DNA from: Candidatus Poribacteria bacterium | GTDB lineage: Bacteria > Poribacteria > WGA-4E > WGA-3G | Length of the DNA stretch: 41,306 nt | Direction: 5' to 3' | Assembly: GCA_022825665.1 (NCBI GenBank) | Contig: JAJDWI010000014.1 | Location: forward strand, 1-41,306 | Shown: positions 27,662 to 37,082 of the stretch, in pieces | How positions within the stretch are numbered: the stretch's first letter is position 1 | Layout: each line of letters begins with the position of its first letter | Translations under genes and position numbers: made by a program | Notes under the pieces: model-generated | The model's input: only the letters and a program-made list of their open reading frames with translations | Told to the model about the DNA's origin: nothing | The model's database searches: none

Positions 27662-27780
27662 ACGTGACGCATCTGGGTAAAACGTTTTGTACTCCAAACC
27701 AACGCAGAATACGCGCATGGTATTCATCTGGTTTCACATCCCACAGACAGACTTACGGTTTCATACATAAGAGTTGGGTA

Positions 27781-28611
27781 TCACCGTTCTGATTCTATCC
27801 ACTTATGAACACGCTTTAATTTATCAGTAGCGATGTGTACCACGTTAGCATCTGTTGGAAAACTGCCGTTTTCTACTTCTTGTTTGTATTCACAAATTGC
27901 CTGTAAGGTGAGTTGGTTGTAATCTTGATAACGTTTGGCGTGTTTGAAAGGTATCCCTAACCCTAAAATATCGTTGATAACGAGTACTTGTCCATCACAA
28001 AATCTACCAGCACCAATACCGATGGTTGGAATGTCAATCGTATCCGTAATGATTTGACTAATCTCCTCAGTGATTTTTTCAAGCACGATAAATTTCGCGC
28101 CTGCATCTGCGAGTGCCGATGCGGTTTGAATGAGTTCCTTGGCTTTGGACACCGTTTTGCCGTGCGTTGATGCTTTAGTGCCGTGGATTTGCGGATTGTG
28201 TCCAATGTGTGTACAAACTTCTATCCCTTGATCGGATAGAGCCGTAACAATCGGTACTTTTTCAATACCACCCTCCAGTTTTACCCCATCAGCACCGTTG
28301 TCTAAGAAGAGATTGGCATTGGCAACTGCTTGCTTTTCATTACGGTCAGATGCATAAGGCATGTCAATGAGGAGATAAGCATTCGTCACACCACGTCGGA
28401 CTGCTTTGAGATGATGTAGCATATCTGCCATCGTCACCTCCATCTCGCTTTTGTATCCGAGGATATTTGTTCCGACACTATCACCTACAAACACAATATC
28501 TATCCCTGCTTCGTCTTGCATACAAGCGGTAGGATAATCGTAGCAGGTTAACACTGTGATAGGTTGCTGTTTATCTTTCTTCTTGTAAAGATAGGTGATG
28601 TCTTTTTTCAT
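27781..28611 (-). CDS. panB: 3-methyl-2-oxobutanoate hydroxymethyltransferase
   Basis: 276 aa, normal family length. It transfers a hydroxymethyl group from 5,10-methylene-tetrahydrofolate to 2-oxoisovalerate to give ketopantoate for pantothenate and CoA synthesis. Seen: TCYDYPTACMQDEAGIDIVFVGDSVG with Mg-ligand Asp44, and PTIGIGAGRFCDGQVLVINDILGL near residues 195-218. It starts 3 nt after the sucD stop, so it is translated from the sucD message. No panC is adjacent. Confidence 0.95.
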   Translation of the reverse strand: MKKDITYLYKKKDKQQPITVLTCYDYPTACMQDEAGIDIVFVGDSVGTNILGYKSEMEVTMADMLHHLKAVRRGVTNAYLLIDMPYASDRNEKQAVANANLFLDNGADGVKLEGGIEKVPIVTALSDQGIEVCTHIGHNPQIHGTKASTHGKTVSKAKELIQTASALADAGAKFIVLEKITEEISQIITDTIDIPTIGIGAGRFCDGQVLVINDILGLGIPFKHAKRYQDYNQLTLQAICEYKQEVENGSFPTDANVVHIATDKLKRVHKWIESER

Positions 28612-28614
28612 TGT

Positions 28615-29487
28615 TTATGCCAATACTTCTGCTACGGTTTCCCCGATTGTGGTGAGATCGTCTGCAACAGCAATTCCTGCATCTTTGAGTGATGCTATTT
28701 TATCTGCAGCTGTACCTTTTCCGCCAGATATGATTGCTCCTGCATGTCCCATCCGTTTGCCAGGAGGTGCGGTTTGTCCAGCAATAAAACCGACCACAGG
28801 TTTCATCATTTCGTTTTTGACAAATTGAGCTGCTGTTTCTTCTGCTGTACCCCCAATTTCCCCAATTAAAACAACTGCATGCGTGTCATCGTCTTCCTCA
28901 AAAAGTTTGAGAACATCTACGAAGTTAGTTCCAATTACAGGGTCACCACCGATACCAACACAGGTGGATTGACCAATATTGAGTTGCTTGAGTTGATAGG
29001 CTGCTTCATAAGTTAGTGTTCCACTTCGAGAGACAATACCGACATTCCCAGGAGAATAGGCAAACGCTGGCATCACACCAATTTTACATTCACTGGGTGT
29101 GATGATTCCCGGACAGTTTGGTCCGATTAACCGAGTCTGTTTTTCCTTCACATAAGCTTTTGCTTTTACCATATCAAGCACAGGAATATGTTCGGAAATG
29201 CATATTATGAGTTCTATTCCAGCATCCGCAGCTTCCATAATTGAGTCTGCTGCGTTGAAACGCGCAGGAACAAAAATCAGTGAGGTATCAGCACCTGTTT
29301 CTTCTACTCCTTCTGATACGGTGTCAAATACAGGGATACCGTTGACATCAGTTCCACCTTTACCTGGGACAGCACCAGCAACAACTTGCGTCCCGTAATC
29401 CACACACTGTTCTGTGTGAAAACGTCCGGAGCGTCCTGTTATGCCTTGAACTATTACTTTTGTGTCTTTGTTTACAAGTATACTCAT
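28615..29487 (-). CDS. sucD: Succinate-CoA ligase, alpha subunit
   Basis: 290 aa. It carries the CoA-binding Rossmann domain ([17 protein letters not shown]) and the phosphohistidine site His248 in [14 protein letters not shown], forming with SucC the TCA-cycle enzyme that makes ATP or GTP from succinyl-CoA. AAGGA precedes the start. Gene order is unusual: sucD lies between a glycosidase-like gene (6 nt away) and panB (3 nt away), whereas sucC is about 8 kb off at 37083-38267 on the same strand, although sucCD are usually adjacent. Confidence 0.96.
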   Translation of the reverse strand: MSILVNKDTKVIVQGITGRSGRFHTEQCVDYGTQVVAGAVPGKGGTDVNGIPVFDTVSEGVEETGADTSLIFVPARFNAADSIMEAADAGIELIICISEHIPVLDMVKAKAYVKEKQTRLIGPNCPGIITPSECKIGVMPAFAYSPGNVGIVSRSGTLTYEAAYQLKQLNIGQSTCVGIGGDPVIGTNFVDVLKLFEEDDDTHAVVLIGEIGGTAEETAAQFVKNEMMKPVVGFIAGQTAPPGKRMGHAGAIISGGKGTAADKIASLKDAGIAVADDLTTIGETVAEVLA

Positions 29488-29493
29488 TTTTCC

Positions 29494-31533
29494 TTATTCA
29501 ATAACGAGATAACTAACACTTTTTGCTTCCATTTTAATTGGAATCTCAATGTTGTAGTATCGGTCAATATTGTACCTTTTAGGTTCTCCTTCTTTTTCAC
29601 GAATGTTGGCAGTATCAGACAATCCTGTATAATAAAGTGGTAATTTTAAAGTTGTCTCTTGTTTATTCTGTGTAGGATTATAGAGCATCGCGAGTCCACA
29701 AGGATTGAGTTGTGGGTTAACGTGAAGTATGCAATCAATGGATCGTCCATCTGGTCTTCGCACGTGGATTATGTCAGACTCCAATATTTCACGATACTTT
29801 TTGAAGAAGTCAACCCATTTCTTGACTACAGTTTTTGTTTCATCAGTATCATAAAGTCTGGGACCGCGATAGCATGCAATTACACCACTACCAAAGTTCT
29901 GTGCAAGGTGCGATTCGTAATCCTCAAGATGTTCACACAATGGTTCAAATGTTGCTGCTTGTCCACCACCATGGTATTCTACCAAAGGAACGAACATCCA
30001 TCCCATACTTGGTGTCTTTTCGTAGGTGGCATCGTAGATATTTTGTCGGGCAATAAGTATTTGTCGTTCACGAGGTAAGCTAAAATTTGTTTCTCGGTAA
30101 CCCATACCGCATTTATTTGAGCCGTTAAGATAATACCAATCTGGTGAATTGATATGAATTCCGCGTTTTCTACATTCGTGGTAGAAATTCACGCACACTT
30201 CCCACTGTCGCAGCTGCGAATCTTCCAATCCGTTATGGTGTTCATGTTTCGTTGAAGCACAGACATCACCGTGATATGGTCCATCAGTTTCAATGATATC
30301 CATACCCGTTGCATCCATGAAATTCAACACACGTTTGACATAACCATCACCCCAACTACTCGCAAGACAAGCACTTTGTCCGAACTTACTGCCGGGTTTA
30401 CCTGTTTCTGGGTCTATACAGTTAAACTCTTCACCCACACCCCGTGAAGCACACATCAATGTATAGCCACCGATTCGTATCCCTTTGCTGTGTGCATAAT
30501 CTGCTAATTTTTTCATTCTGGAGATGTACTCTGGGTCTTCACTCTCTATATTGAATCCACTCCCAAAGGTCATAATCACCATCTCAAATCCGACTTCCGA
30601 GCATTGATCAATCGCCAAACGGACAGCATCGGGTTCAGCACTACGAACATGCATAAAGATAGGATTTTCCGTGACCTGTGGTGCGACTGTGCGATACATC
30701 TTACGTCGAGCAAGTCCTTTTCTCTCACGTTCATCACTGTCATGAAGAATCTCAAAAGTGCGAAAACTTTTGAAAGTATCCCCCGGTTTTAGAAGTACAC
30801 CTGGACCCAGTGGATAATGACTTGTCATCAACAGCGGCATCTGATAACGGTAATCAATTTGCGTTAAGTATTCTTCATCTGGTCCCCATTGTGTTGTCTG
30901 CATTCCACTGAATGCATAGTCGCTCTCAACCTGTAGTCGATGTTGTTCCTGTTCGTTGACAGCAAGGATTTCACAGCTTAATGAATCCAGTTGAATTGGT
31001 TTTTGTCCCTCATTACTAATAGTAATCCGCTTGGAAAGGACTGGAATACCTTGATATAATTCATAATGCACACACACCTGAAGGGAGTCAATAGATGATG
31101 GTGGTGTGAATTCAACAGTCAGCGTCATGCCTTCTGGTGGATATGGTGATGCATTGGAACGTCTATGTTCCCATGGATACGGACTCTCAGGTTCCCCGAT
31201 ACGATATTTGTGAAATTGAAATGCATTCTCGTCACTGGTTAAGTCTGCAATCCACGCATCGTCAAGATATGCGTAATCTGGTTGTCCCTTTAAGCCACCT
31301 ACTTCAAATTCCTGCCTGTCAATCGTGAGAATAGCTTCTGGTTTGATACCGCGGAGAATACTTGTCTCGGAAATTAGATTGGTATAATCAACTGTTGCGA
31401 AATTTGGCGTAGTAACAAACCTTCGCTGAATAAGTCCGTTAGAGAGAATTAGTCCATTATCTGATTCTTGGACAGTAGCGGGTTGTGTGTATGGTTGGAC
31501 TAACCAATCATTTTTTTGTGATGTGTAGTGCAT
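29494..31533 (-). CDS. Clan GH-D-like glycoside hydrolase (alpha-galactosidase-type fold)
   Basis: 679 aa. The N-terminal 260 residues look like the beta-supersandwich of GH36-type enzymes (LILSNGLIQRRFVTTPNF, MLLTSHYPLGPG-like stretch). A (beta/alpha)8 barrel follows (ADYAHSKGIRIGGYTLM, then MDIIETDGPYHGD, where Asp417 sits where the nucleophile is expected), and a beta-rich C-terminus ends in SVSYLVIE. The family resemblance is distant, so the glycosidic substrate, or even catalysis, is uncertain. There is no signal peptide. It is the first gene of a tight run with sucD and panB, 6 nt ahead of sucD. Confidence 0.7.
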   Translation of the reverse strand: MHYTSQKNDWLVQPYTQPATVQESDNGLILSNGLIQRRFVTTPNFATVDYTNLISETSILRGIKPEAILTIDRQEFEVGGLKGQPDYAYLDDAWIADLTSDENAFQFHKYRIGEPESPYPWEHRRSNASPYPPEGMTLTVEFTPPSSIDSLQVCVHYELYQGIPVLSKRITISNEGQKPIQLDSLSCEILAVNEQEQHRLQVESDYAFSGMQTTQWGPDEEYLTQIDYRYQMPLLMTSHYPLGPGVLLKPGDTFKSFRTFEILHDSDERERKGLARRKMYRTVAPQVTENPIFMHVRSAEPDAVRLAIDQCSEVGFEMVIMTFGSGFNIESEDPEYISRMKKLADYAHSKGIRIGGYTLMCASRGVGEEFNCIDPETGKPGSKFGQSACLASSWGDGYVKRVLNFMDATGMDIIETDGPYHGDVCASTKHEHHNGLEDSQLRQWEVCVNFYHECRKRGIHINSPDWYYLNGSNKCGMGYRETNFSLPRERQILIARQNIYDATYEKTPSMGWMFVPLVEYHGGGQAATFEPLCEHLEDYESHLAQNFGSGVIACYRGPRLYDTDETKTVVKKWVDFFKKYREILESDIIHVRRPDGRSIDCILHVNPQLNPCGLAMLYNPTQNKQETTLKLPLYYTGLSDTANIREKEGEPKRYNIDRYYNIEIPIKMEAKSVSYLVIE

Positions 31534-31655
31534 GTTAAGTCTTTCTTATATATTATTGATCTGCGTATAGTCATAGTCTGATTATGCAACATCAAAATAT
31601 TCTGCTGCAAAGAAATAGACTCACAGGATTCCTTTACATTAGTCTTCAATTAGTA

Positions 31656-32429
31656 TCACATCTTTAAATGTGCCCATTTCGTAGTTAGCTTTCCATGCGC
31701 TTCGACATCGGCAAATTCTTCAACATAGTTCAGCAGATTCTCCATGAATAGTGCTGCCATATCTTTCGTATTGTCATCATTTCCAGCAATATGGTATTTA
31801 TCAGGGGCAATTGCCATCATAAGGAACTTACCTTTACCGTATTCTGCTTCCATAATTACAGGTTGATTCAAACTTTCCATCAGCACATCAAACCCGTTTT
31901 GAGAAGCGATGACTTCCCAAACAGTTGGCCAGTTTTGAAACCCCCAGTCTTTGAACGTATTGTCATCCATACGGTGTGGTTCGTTAAAAAGTTGATGGTC
32001 TTCAGCAAGTATTTTGAAGTCTTTGCTATCACGGTCACTTCGGACACAACTTAATTCAGGTGGCAACCAATCAACATTCGCTTCGTTCTGATCGGCTTGG
32101 GTCGGTTCCCAGACTATACCTCCATTTTCAACGAAATCTTGAATAGCTTGTGCATTCTTGTCAAGGTTTTGGTGAAGTACAGCATTGTTGGTGGTCATAC
32201 TACCGATTAAGAAGATTCTATCATCAGCATTAAATTGTAACTGTCCTCCTTCAAGGTCATTTGTAAGATCATCATATTCAACTTTGAATTCATCCAGTGT
32301 CTGACGCAATGCATCAACCTTTGTCCATTGGTCAGCAAAATCAACAACGACAATACCAGAGGCTTCTACAGCTATTACACTCATAACCAGTGTCAAAATA
32401 CAGCATCCCAAAAACAAACGGTATAACAT
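31656..32429 (-). CDS. Exported GATase-like/ThuA-like domain protein
   Basis: 257 aa from ATG 32429; GGAAGGAG 8 nt upstream decides the start over a TTG at 32447. Signal peptide: MLYRLFLGCCILTLVMSVIAVEAS. The mature part begins with a beta-strand/loop typical of class I GATase-like folds (GIVVVDFADQW, DDRIFLIGSM, IQDFVENGGIVW) and continues with VIMEAEYGKGKFLMMAIAPDKYH, a common feature of ThuA-like or DUF4159-like proteins in this type of organism. No catalytic Cys is evident, so binding rather than catalysis is plausible. Function unknown. It lies 122 bp upstream of the glycosidase-like gene; a link is possible. Confidence 0.75.
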   Translation of the reverse strand: MLYRLFLGCCILTLVMSVIAVEASGIVVVDFADQWTKVDALRQTLDEFKVEYDDLTNDLEGGQLQFNADDRIFLIGSMTTNNAVLHQNLDKNAQAIQDFVENGGIVWEPTQADQNEANVDWLPPELSCVRSDRDSKDFKILAEDHQLFNEPHRMDDNTFKDWGFQNWPTVWEVIASQNGFDVLMESLNQPVIMEAEYGKGKFLMMAIAPDKYHIAGNDDNTKDMAALFMENLLNYVEEFADVEAHGKLTTKWAHLKM

Positions 32430-32535
32430 GGGTTCATCTCCTTCCAAAATCTTTCAATGGTGAAGGTATATTCAGGTTCTATGTCTCTTCTGTGAGTATC
32501 CCTCCCAAATCCATAGGATTCACTTATGAGTTAAA

Positions 32536-32721
32536 TTACTTTTTCAAAATATTGATGAGTAAGATTATGCAGACTATCAGTAGCGTTGTATTGACACATA
32601 GAAATACCAAAATGGTGAACAGTAAAGGAGTATTATGTGAGCATCCACTAAAAAAGCAACCCAGCCAAACTACACTTAATACAGTCAGCACTACTTTGTC
32701 TATATATCTTATATTATTCAT
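32536..32721 (-). CDS. Possible small two-span membrane protein
   Basis: 61 aa from ATG 32721 with two hydrophobic segments (VVLTVLSVVWLGCFFSGC and LLFTILVFLCVNTTLLIVCIILLI). There is no ribosome binding site and no recognised family, and the AT-rich context makes a chance hydrophobic frame possible. It lies beyond the displaced proS end, so it may belong to the sequence that originally followed proS. Confidence 0.3.
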   Translation of the reverse strand: MNNIRYIDKVVLTVLSVVWLGCFFSGCSHNTPLLFTILVFLCVNTTLLIVCIILLINILKK

Positions 32722-32814
32722 GATAAACAATCTAAATTCTTTAGAATTAACACATAATCAATAGAAAAGATAGAATACGAGTATGTTATTCTTCGGGATA
32801 GAACTTGCGATATG

Positions 32815-32873
32815 TTAGTAAGCCCGAGCAAAAATTGTTATCTCTCTTGTTTATGTACCGCAGACAATACATG
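32815..32873 (-). pseudogene. Displaced remnant of the proS 3' end
   Basis: Over 59 positions this segment matches the 3' end of proS (33381-33439) with about 10 differences, including the shared run CCGCAGACAATACA and the terminal FARAY-stop codons. In the remnant a CAA codon has become TAA, so it cannot encode that domain. Similarity fades upstream of it. The coiled-coil gene lies between the two copies. Confidence 0.85.
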
Positions 32874-32948
32874 TCTGTCCACACTGTCACATCATTGGAA
32901 TACAATCAAAATCACGATGATCAGTAATGTTCCTGATTCACATTTATT

Positions 32949-33347
32949 TCAATCCATGAATCCCAACCGTATCGTTTTGCCATGTCTTGGGCAAATTTCT
33001 TTGTCTTTTCTGTGTATTTTTTCTATTATTTGTAAGATCATATACAGAGTTAAAGGAATAATTACAGCAAAAACTCCAATGTTACAGATTATAAGGAGAT
33101 TTGTCATTGTCCGTAAAGTATTTCTTATCTCTTTAATGTCATTTTTTAGGTTTATTCTGAAATTTCTGAAGCATTTTTTAAGATATGTTCTGACCTGCAT
33201 AATAACACCATTAGGATCCGATTTTACTTCTATAATCCGATTTTCAAGGCGCGACTCAATTTTAACTAATTCTCTATCAGTCCTTTCTTTTTGATCGGTC
33301 AAGTTTTTTAGAATGCTAAGAATTTCATTTTTGGTAACATCTACCAT
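32949..33347 (-). CDS. Coiled-coil, single-span membrane protein
   Basis: 132 aa from ATG 33347, preferred over ATG 33377 because AGGAAA lies 6-7 nt upstream. Residues 1-75 are charged and helical (NEILSILKNLTDQKERTDREL, then a basic stretch YLKKCFRNFRINLKNDIKE), suggesting a coiled coil. One membrane span follows (LLIICNIGVFAVIIPLTLYMIL, about 82-104) with a positively charged tail. No family recognised. It lies between intact proS and a displaced copy of the proS 3' end, so it is probably a later arrival at this site. Confidence 0.65.
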   Translation of the reverse strand: MVDVTKNEILSILKNLTDQKERTDRELVKIESRLENRIIEVKSDPNGVIMQVRTYLKKCFRNFRINLKNDIKEIRNTLRTMTNLLIICNIGVFAVIIPLTLYMILQIIEKIHRKDKEICPRHGKTIRLGFMD

Positions 33348-33380
33348 GACATTTTCCTGCCTTGTATGTTTTGACATACA

Positions 33381-34817
33381 TTAGTAAGCCCGTGCAAATA
33401 TAGTTATCTCTTCCGCTTGTGTGCCGCAGACAATACACGCACCATCCCCACCCGGCTGTTCCATCGGTATACATCGGATAGTTGCTTGTGTCTCTTCTTT
33501 GACTTTATCTTCACACGCCTCGTTTCCACACCACCATGCACGTGCAAACCCGATTTCAACAATCCCCTTAAATTCATCATAATCTGTCGGTTCAAAGGTG
33601 TTTGCATCTCGGAATTCTGTAGCACGTTTGAGCATATCCGATTGAATCGTTTCAAGCATCTGCGTTGCTGTTTCTGCTACATTGGCAATTGGGATAAATG
33701 ATTTACCTTCCTTACCCGGAATATCTCTTCTTGCAAAGACGACTTGCTCATTTTCAATATCGCGGGGACCGATTTCTATTCTCAATGGCACCCCTTTGAG
33801 TTCCCATTCATTGAAACGCCAACCGGGTGAATACTCATATCGGTCATCAACATGGTATCTGATATCGCCTAATGTTTCACAGATATCGGCAACATTTTGC
33901 GTCACGACCTGCCTTGCTTCATCGTTATTTTTTGGAATAATCGGTACTATAACAAGCTGTGTGGGGGCAAGTCTTGGTGGGAGAACTAATCCTTGGTCGT
34001 CCCCATGTGTCATGATAATTGCACCAATCATACGAGTGCTAACACCCCAACTGGTTGTCCAACAGTGCTGTTGTTTCTGGTTAGCATCAAGATATTGTAT
34101 ATCAAAGACTTTGGCAAAGTTTTGTCCGAGATCGTGCGATGTGCCTGCTTGAAGCGCGCGTTTATCACCCATCATTGCCTCAATTGTGTATGAGGTTAAG
34201 GCACCGGGAAACTTTTCGCTATCGCTCTTACGACCAGGGATAACCGGTATTGCTGCTTCGTTGACTGCAAAATCGGTGTAGATGTCAAGGATGCGGAGTG
34301 TTTCTTCCACTGCTTCTTCATGTGTTGCATGTGCAGTATGTCCCTCTTGCCAGAAAAACTCCATTGTTCTGAGGAAAAGACGCGGACGCAACTCCCAACG
34401 AACCACATTTGCCCATTGATTGATAAGCACGGGGAGATCACGATAGGATTGTATCCATTGACTATACATATAACCGATGATGGTTTCAGAGGTAGGACGG
34501 ACAACAAGCGGTTCTTCCAACTTTTTACCACCACCATGTGTTACGACTGCGAGTTCGGGTTTGAAACCCTCAACATGTTCCGCTTCTTTTTCAATGAAAC
34601 TCATCGGAATGAAAAGCGGAAAGGCAGCGTTTTGGTGTCCTGTTGCTTTGAAGCGGATATCCAGTTGTTCCTTCACGTTTTCCCAGAGTGCGTAGCCGTA
34701 AGGACGTACTACCATACATCCGCGAACGGGTGCATAGTCTGCCATCTCTGCTTGACGGATGACTTGTGTATACCATTTTGAGTAATCTTCACTACGAGGT
34801 GTTATTTTATCAAACAT
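33381..34817 (-). CDS. proS: Prolyl-tRNA synthetase, archaeal/eukaryotic-like type
   Basis: 478 aa, the short form without the bacterial editing insertion. Class II motifs are visible: VRPTSETIIGYMYSQWI, RLFLRTMEFFWQEGHTAH (motif 2) and GAIIMTHGDDQGLVLPPRLAP (motif 3 region), then an anticodon-binding domain. The C-terminal domain has four cysteines (CGNEAC, CIVCG) and ends with the family-typical Tyr. This architecture is found in archaea, eukaryotes and a subset of bacteria. It charges tRNA-Pro. It lies 13 bp downstream of pgk on the same strand. Its 3' end is duplicated downstream. Confidence 0.95.
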   Translation of the reverse strand: MFDKITPRSEDYSKWYTQVIRQAEMADYAPVRGCMVVRPYGYALWENVKEQLDIRFKATGHQNAAFPLFIPMSFIEKEAEHVEGFKPELAVVTHGGGKKLEEPLVVRPTSETIIGYMYSQWIQSYRDLPVLINQWANVVRWELRPRLFLRTMEFFWQEGHTAHATHEEAVEETLRILDIYTDFAVNEAAIPVIPGRKSDSEKFPGALTSYTIEAMMGDKRALQAGTSHDLGQNFAKVFDIQYLDANQKQQHCWTTSWGVSTRMIGAIIMTHGDDQGLVLPPRLAPTQLVIVPIIPKNNDEARQVVTQNVADICETLGDIRYHVDDRYEYSPGWRFNEWELKGVPLRIEIGPRDIENEQVVFARRDIPGKEGKSFIPIANVAETATQMLETIQSDMLKRATEFRDANTFEPTDYDEFKGIVEIGFARAWWCGNEACEDKVKEETQATIRCIPMEQPGGDGACIVCGTQAEEITIFARAY

Positions 34818-34830
34818 AATTATCTTTCAG

Positions 34831-36021
34831 TTATTTATCAGTTAATGCTGTGATACCGGGTAAGGGTTTGCCTTCTAAAAACTCCAATGATGCACCGCCA
34901 CCAGTAGACACATGTGTTATCCTATCCGCAACACCAGCTTGTTGTATTGCTGCAACACAATCACCACCACCGATGATACTTATCGCTTCGGAGGCAGCGA
35001 TCTGTTCGGCAACTGCAATTGTTCCTTGCGCAAACTTTTCAAACTCATACACTCCTAAAGGACCATTCCATACTACTGTTTTTGCTGAAGCGATCCGTTC
35101 ACCAAATGCTGCGACAGTTTTGGGTCCAATGTCTAATCCTTGCCAACCGTCTGGAACAGATACGCTATCAATTACTTGTGATTCTGTTTCAGGATCAAAC
35201 GACTCTCCAACAACATGATCCGCCGGGAGGAGAACGGTATCAGAAAATCCTTTTTTCTTAATAAGAGATGAAGCCACATCAAGTTTCTCGGTTTCAACAA
35301 GTGAGTTGCCTATTGAAACACCCATAGCAGAAAGGAACGTGTAAGCCATACCCCCACCGATGAGTAGATTGTCAACCTTCCCTAATAGGTTCTCAATCAA
35401 TGTGATTTTGTCTGAAATCTTTGCACCACCGAGGATTGCTATGTAAGGACGTGAAGGGTTTTCAAGTGTCATACTAAGGTAATGTATCTCACGTGCCATG
35501 AGTGTTCCAGCGACACAAGTCGCTAAGTGATGCGTTATTCCTTCTGTAGAGGCATGTGCACGATGTGCAGTACCGAAGGCATCATTGACATAAACATCTG
35601 CAATTGAGGCAAGCTGCTGGGCAAATTTTGGATCGTTGTTTGTTTCCTCAGCATAGAACCGAACGTTTTCCAATAGGAGTATTTCACCATCCTCCAATGA
35701 CTCCACAGCACTTTGTACATCATCACCAATACAATCGTTAACATGTGAAACGCGTATTCCAAGTTTTTGGCTTAAAGCTATAGCAATCGGTGCAGTTGAA
35801 AGTTTCTCACGATCAGTAGCTGAACCTACTGTTGGTCTACCTAAGTGAGTGATTAGGATTATCTTTGCATTTCGGTGAATAAGGTCTAATATAGTGGGCA
35901 AAGCAGCAGTGATGCGGGTTTCATCCGTAATCTTACCGTCCTGTAATGGGACATTAAAATCTACACGGACAAGAACCCGTTTTCCTGCAACATTTATATC
36001 TGCTAATTCAAACTTTTCCAT
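34831..36021 (-). CDS. pgk: Phosphoglycerate kinase
   Basis: 396 aa, normal length. It interconverts 1,3-bisphosphoglycerate and 3-phosphoglycerate with ADP/ATP in glycolysis. Seen: the N-terminal substrate site VRVDFNVPLQDG (Asp21, Asn23), ITHLGRP, the nucleotide site KTVVWNGPLGVYEF and the C-terminal GGGDCVAA with THVSTGGGASLEFLEG. There is only a weak ribosome binding site. No gap or other glycolytic gene is adjacent; proS follows after 13 bp. Confidence 0.97.
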   Translation of the reverse strand: MEKFELADINVAGKRVLVRVDFNVPLQDGKITDETRITAALPTILDLIHRNAKIILITHLGRPTVGSATDREKLSTAPIAIALSQKLGIRVSHVNDCIGDDVQSAVESLEDGEILLLENVRFYAEETNNDPKFAQQLASIADVYVNDAFGTAHRAHASTEGITHHLATCVAGTLMAREIHYLSMTLENPSRPYIAILGGAKISDKITLIENLLGKVDNLLIGGGMAYTFLSAMGVSIGNSLVETEKLDVASSLIKKKGFSDTVLLPADHVVGESFDPETESQVIDSVSVPDGWQGLDIGPKTVAAFGERIASAKTVVWNGPLGVYEFEKFAQGTIAVAEQIAASEAISIIGGGDCVAAIQQAGVADRITHVSTGGGASLEFLEGKPLPGITALTDK

Positions 36022-36083
36022 TTTAATATCTGTTAAAACTTATTTATAATTTTGTTGTGTAGTCGAAAATTCTTCACACAATA

Positions 36084-37073
36084 TTATTTCGCACCATTTT
36101 GTTTATTTTGAACCGAACGAATGAAATCTTCTAAGTGTTCAACATCTAATGCTTCTTCAAATAGTTGTTTGACTTGTTGTAAATCGTCTATAGTTTCAAG
36201 TAATGGTGTTAAAACAGGAGTAGTATTCATCTCAAAACGCTTATCAAGAAGCACCAAAATAGATTCAATTATTCCATCTTTTGTTCCTTGTTCAATACCT
36301 TGTTCCATGCCGCGTTCCATACCTTGTTCCATACCTTGTTCCATACCGCGTTCTATAATCATTTCATATACTGTTGAATTATTCACAATATCCTCCGATA
36401 GAGTTTGTAGTAAGTCTTGACGTTCATGTCTCAAACCACTCATAACCCATAACTCAACCAGCAGATTATTTCGGGTTGAAGTGTCAACTGCCAATGTCCT
36501 CGTCACATCAACACATTGTGTAGTCCATTCAATACTTGACATACCCACAGGGGATTTCATCAATGGAGTGAATGGCATCATACCTGGTTGTCTATTCTGA
36601 AGAAATGTTTCACCATCAATTTCATTCAAACGAATTACCTGGTACTCAACAATAAAACGGTGTCCAGGAATATCTTGGATATACCCTCCAGGATCTCTTA
36701 TACCAGCAGCTGACCGCAGGTATAGCACATAAGAATAAATTGGTAATCCATACCGTTCAAAGCATCTACCGAGATATCCAACATTACGTCGAACCATGTT
36801 AGGATTTACACTATCATCTGTCTGGATTTCACAATGGACTAATACAGGTTTCTCATCATGTCGCACCTTAATCAATATGTCCATGTTACGAATTTGAACA
36901 GTGGTTAAGTTGGTATCAACATGTTCAACAAACTCGAACTCTTTGCTACCCATAAGAAAACTGAGCATATCATCTGGAAAGTTATAAAAAGGATCTTTTG
37001 CTACGATGTCAAACCTTTGATGAGGTAAAGTAATCTGGTCAGATCGAGTTCGTGTATTGTCTTGTTTGTTCAA
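36084..37073 (-). CDS. Rpn/PD-(D/E)XK-type nuclease (transposase-like)
   Basis: 329 aa. The N-terminal domain (residues 20-190) resembles the Rpn recombination-promoting nuclease / PD-(D/E)XK group: DILIKV followed by VLVHCEIQTDD, which fits the Asp...Glu-x-Gln catalytic pattern (Q in place of K is common here), and MVRRNVGYLGRCFERYG. Near the C-terminus lies a four-residue repeat of the type (R/Q)GMEQ, about residues 241-264, encoded by a 12-bp tandem repeat. Such proteins are frequent in multi-copy families and are thought to promote recA-independent recombination. It sits 9 bp after sucC, where sucD would be expected. Confidence 0.75.
   Translation of the reverse strand: MNKQDNTRTRSDQITLPHQRFDIVAKDPFYNFPDDMLSFLMGSKEFEFVEHVDTNLTTVQIRNMDILIKVRHDEKPVLVHCEIQTDDSVNPNMVRRNVGYLGRCFERYGLPIYSYVLYLRSAAGIRDPGGYIQDIPGHRFIVEYQVIRLNEIDGETFLQNRQPGMMPFTPLMKSPVGMSSIEWTTQCVDVTRTLAVDTSTRNNLLVELWVMSGLRHERQDLLQTLSEDIVNNSTVYEMIIERGMEQGMEQGMERGMEQGIEQGTKDGIIESILVLLDKRFEMNTTPVLTPLLETIDDLQQVKQLFEEALDVEHLEDFIRSVQNKQNGAK
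36282..36353 (-). repeat. 12-bp tandem repeat in the Rpn-like gene
   Basis: Six consecutive 12-bp units of the form GAACAAGGTATG (minus strand) with a few substitutions encode the repeated Glu-(Gln/Arg)-Gly-Met. Twelve bases is a whole number of codons, so slippage would change length without breaking the frame. Confidence 0.85.
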
Positions 37074-37082
37074 GAGTGTCCT

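Larger units (their letters stand above)
32430..32948. other. Low-coding gap with proS remnant
   Basis: This 519-bp stretch holds only a weak small membrane ORF (32536-32721) and a degenerate copy of the proS 3' end (32815-32873), listed separately. No promoter or terminator stands out. Confidence 0.6.

Noticed and set aside
27662-27780. Terminator between the convergent WD40 and panB genes
   Set aside because: No stem with a T-run could be found on either strand.
32812-33294. Plus-strand 160-codon hydrophobic ORF
   Set aside because: It runs antisense through the proS remnant and the coiled-coil gene; the minus-strand gene has a ribosome binding site and sensible architecture.
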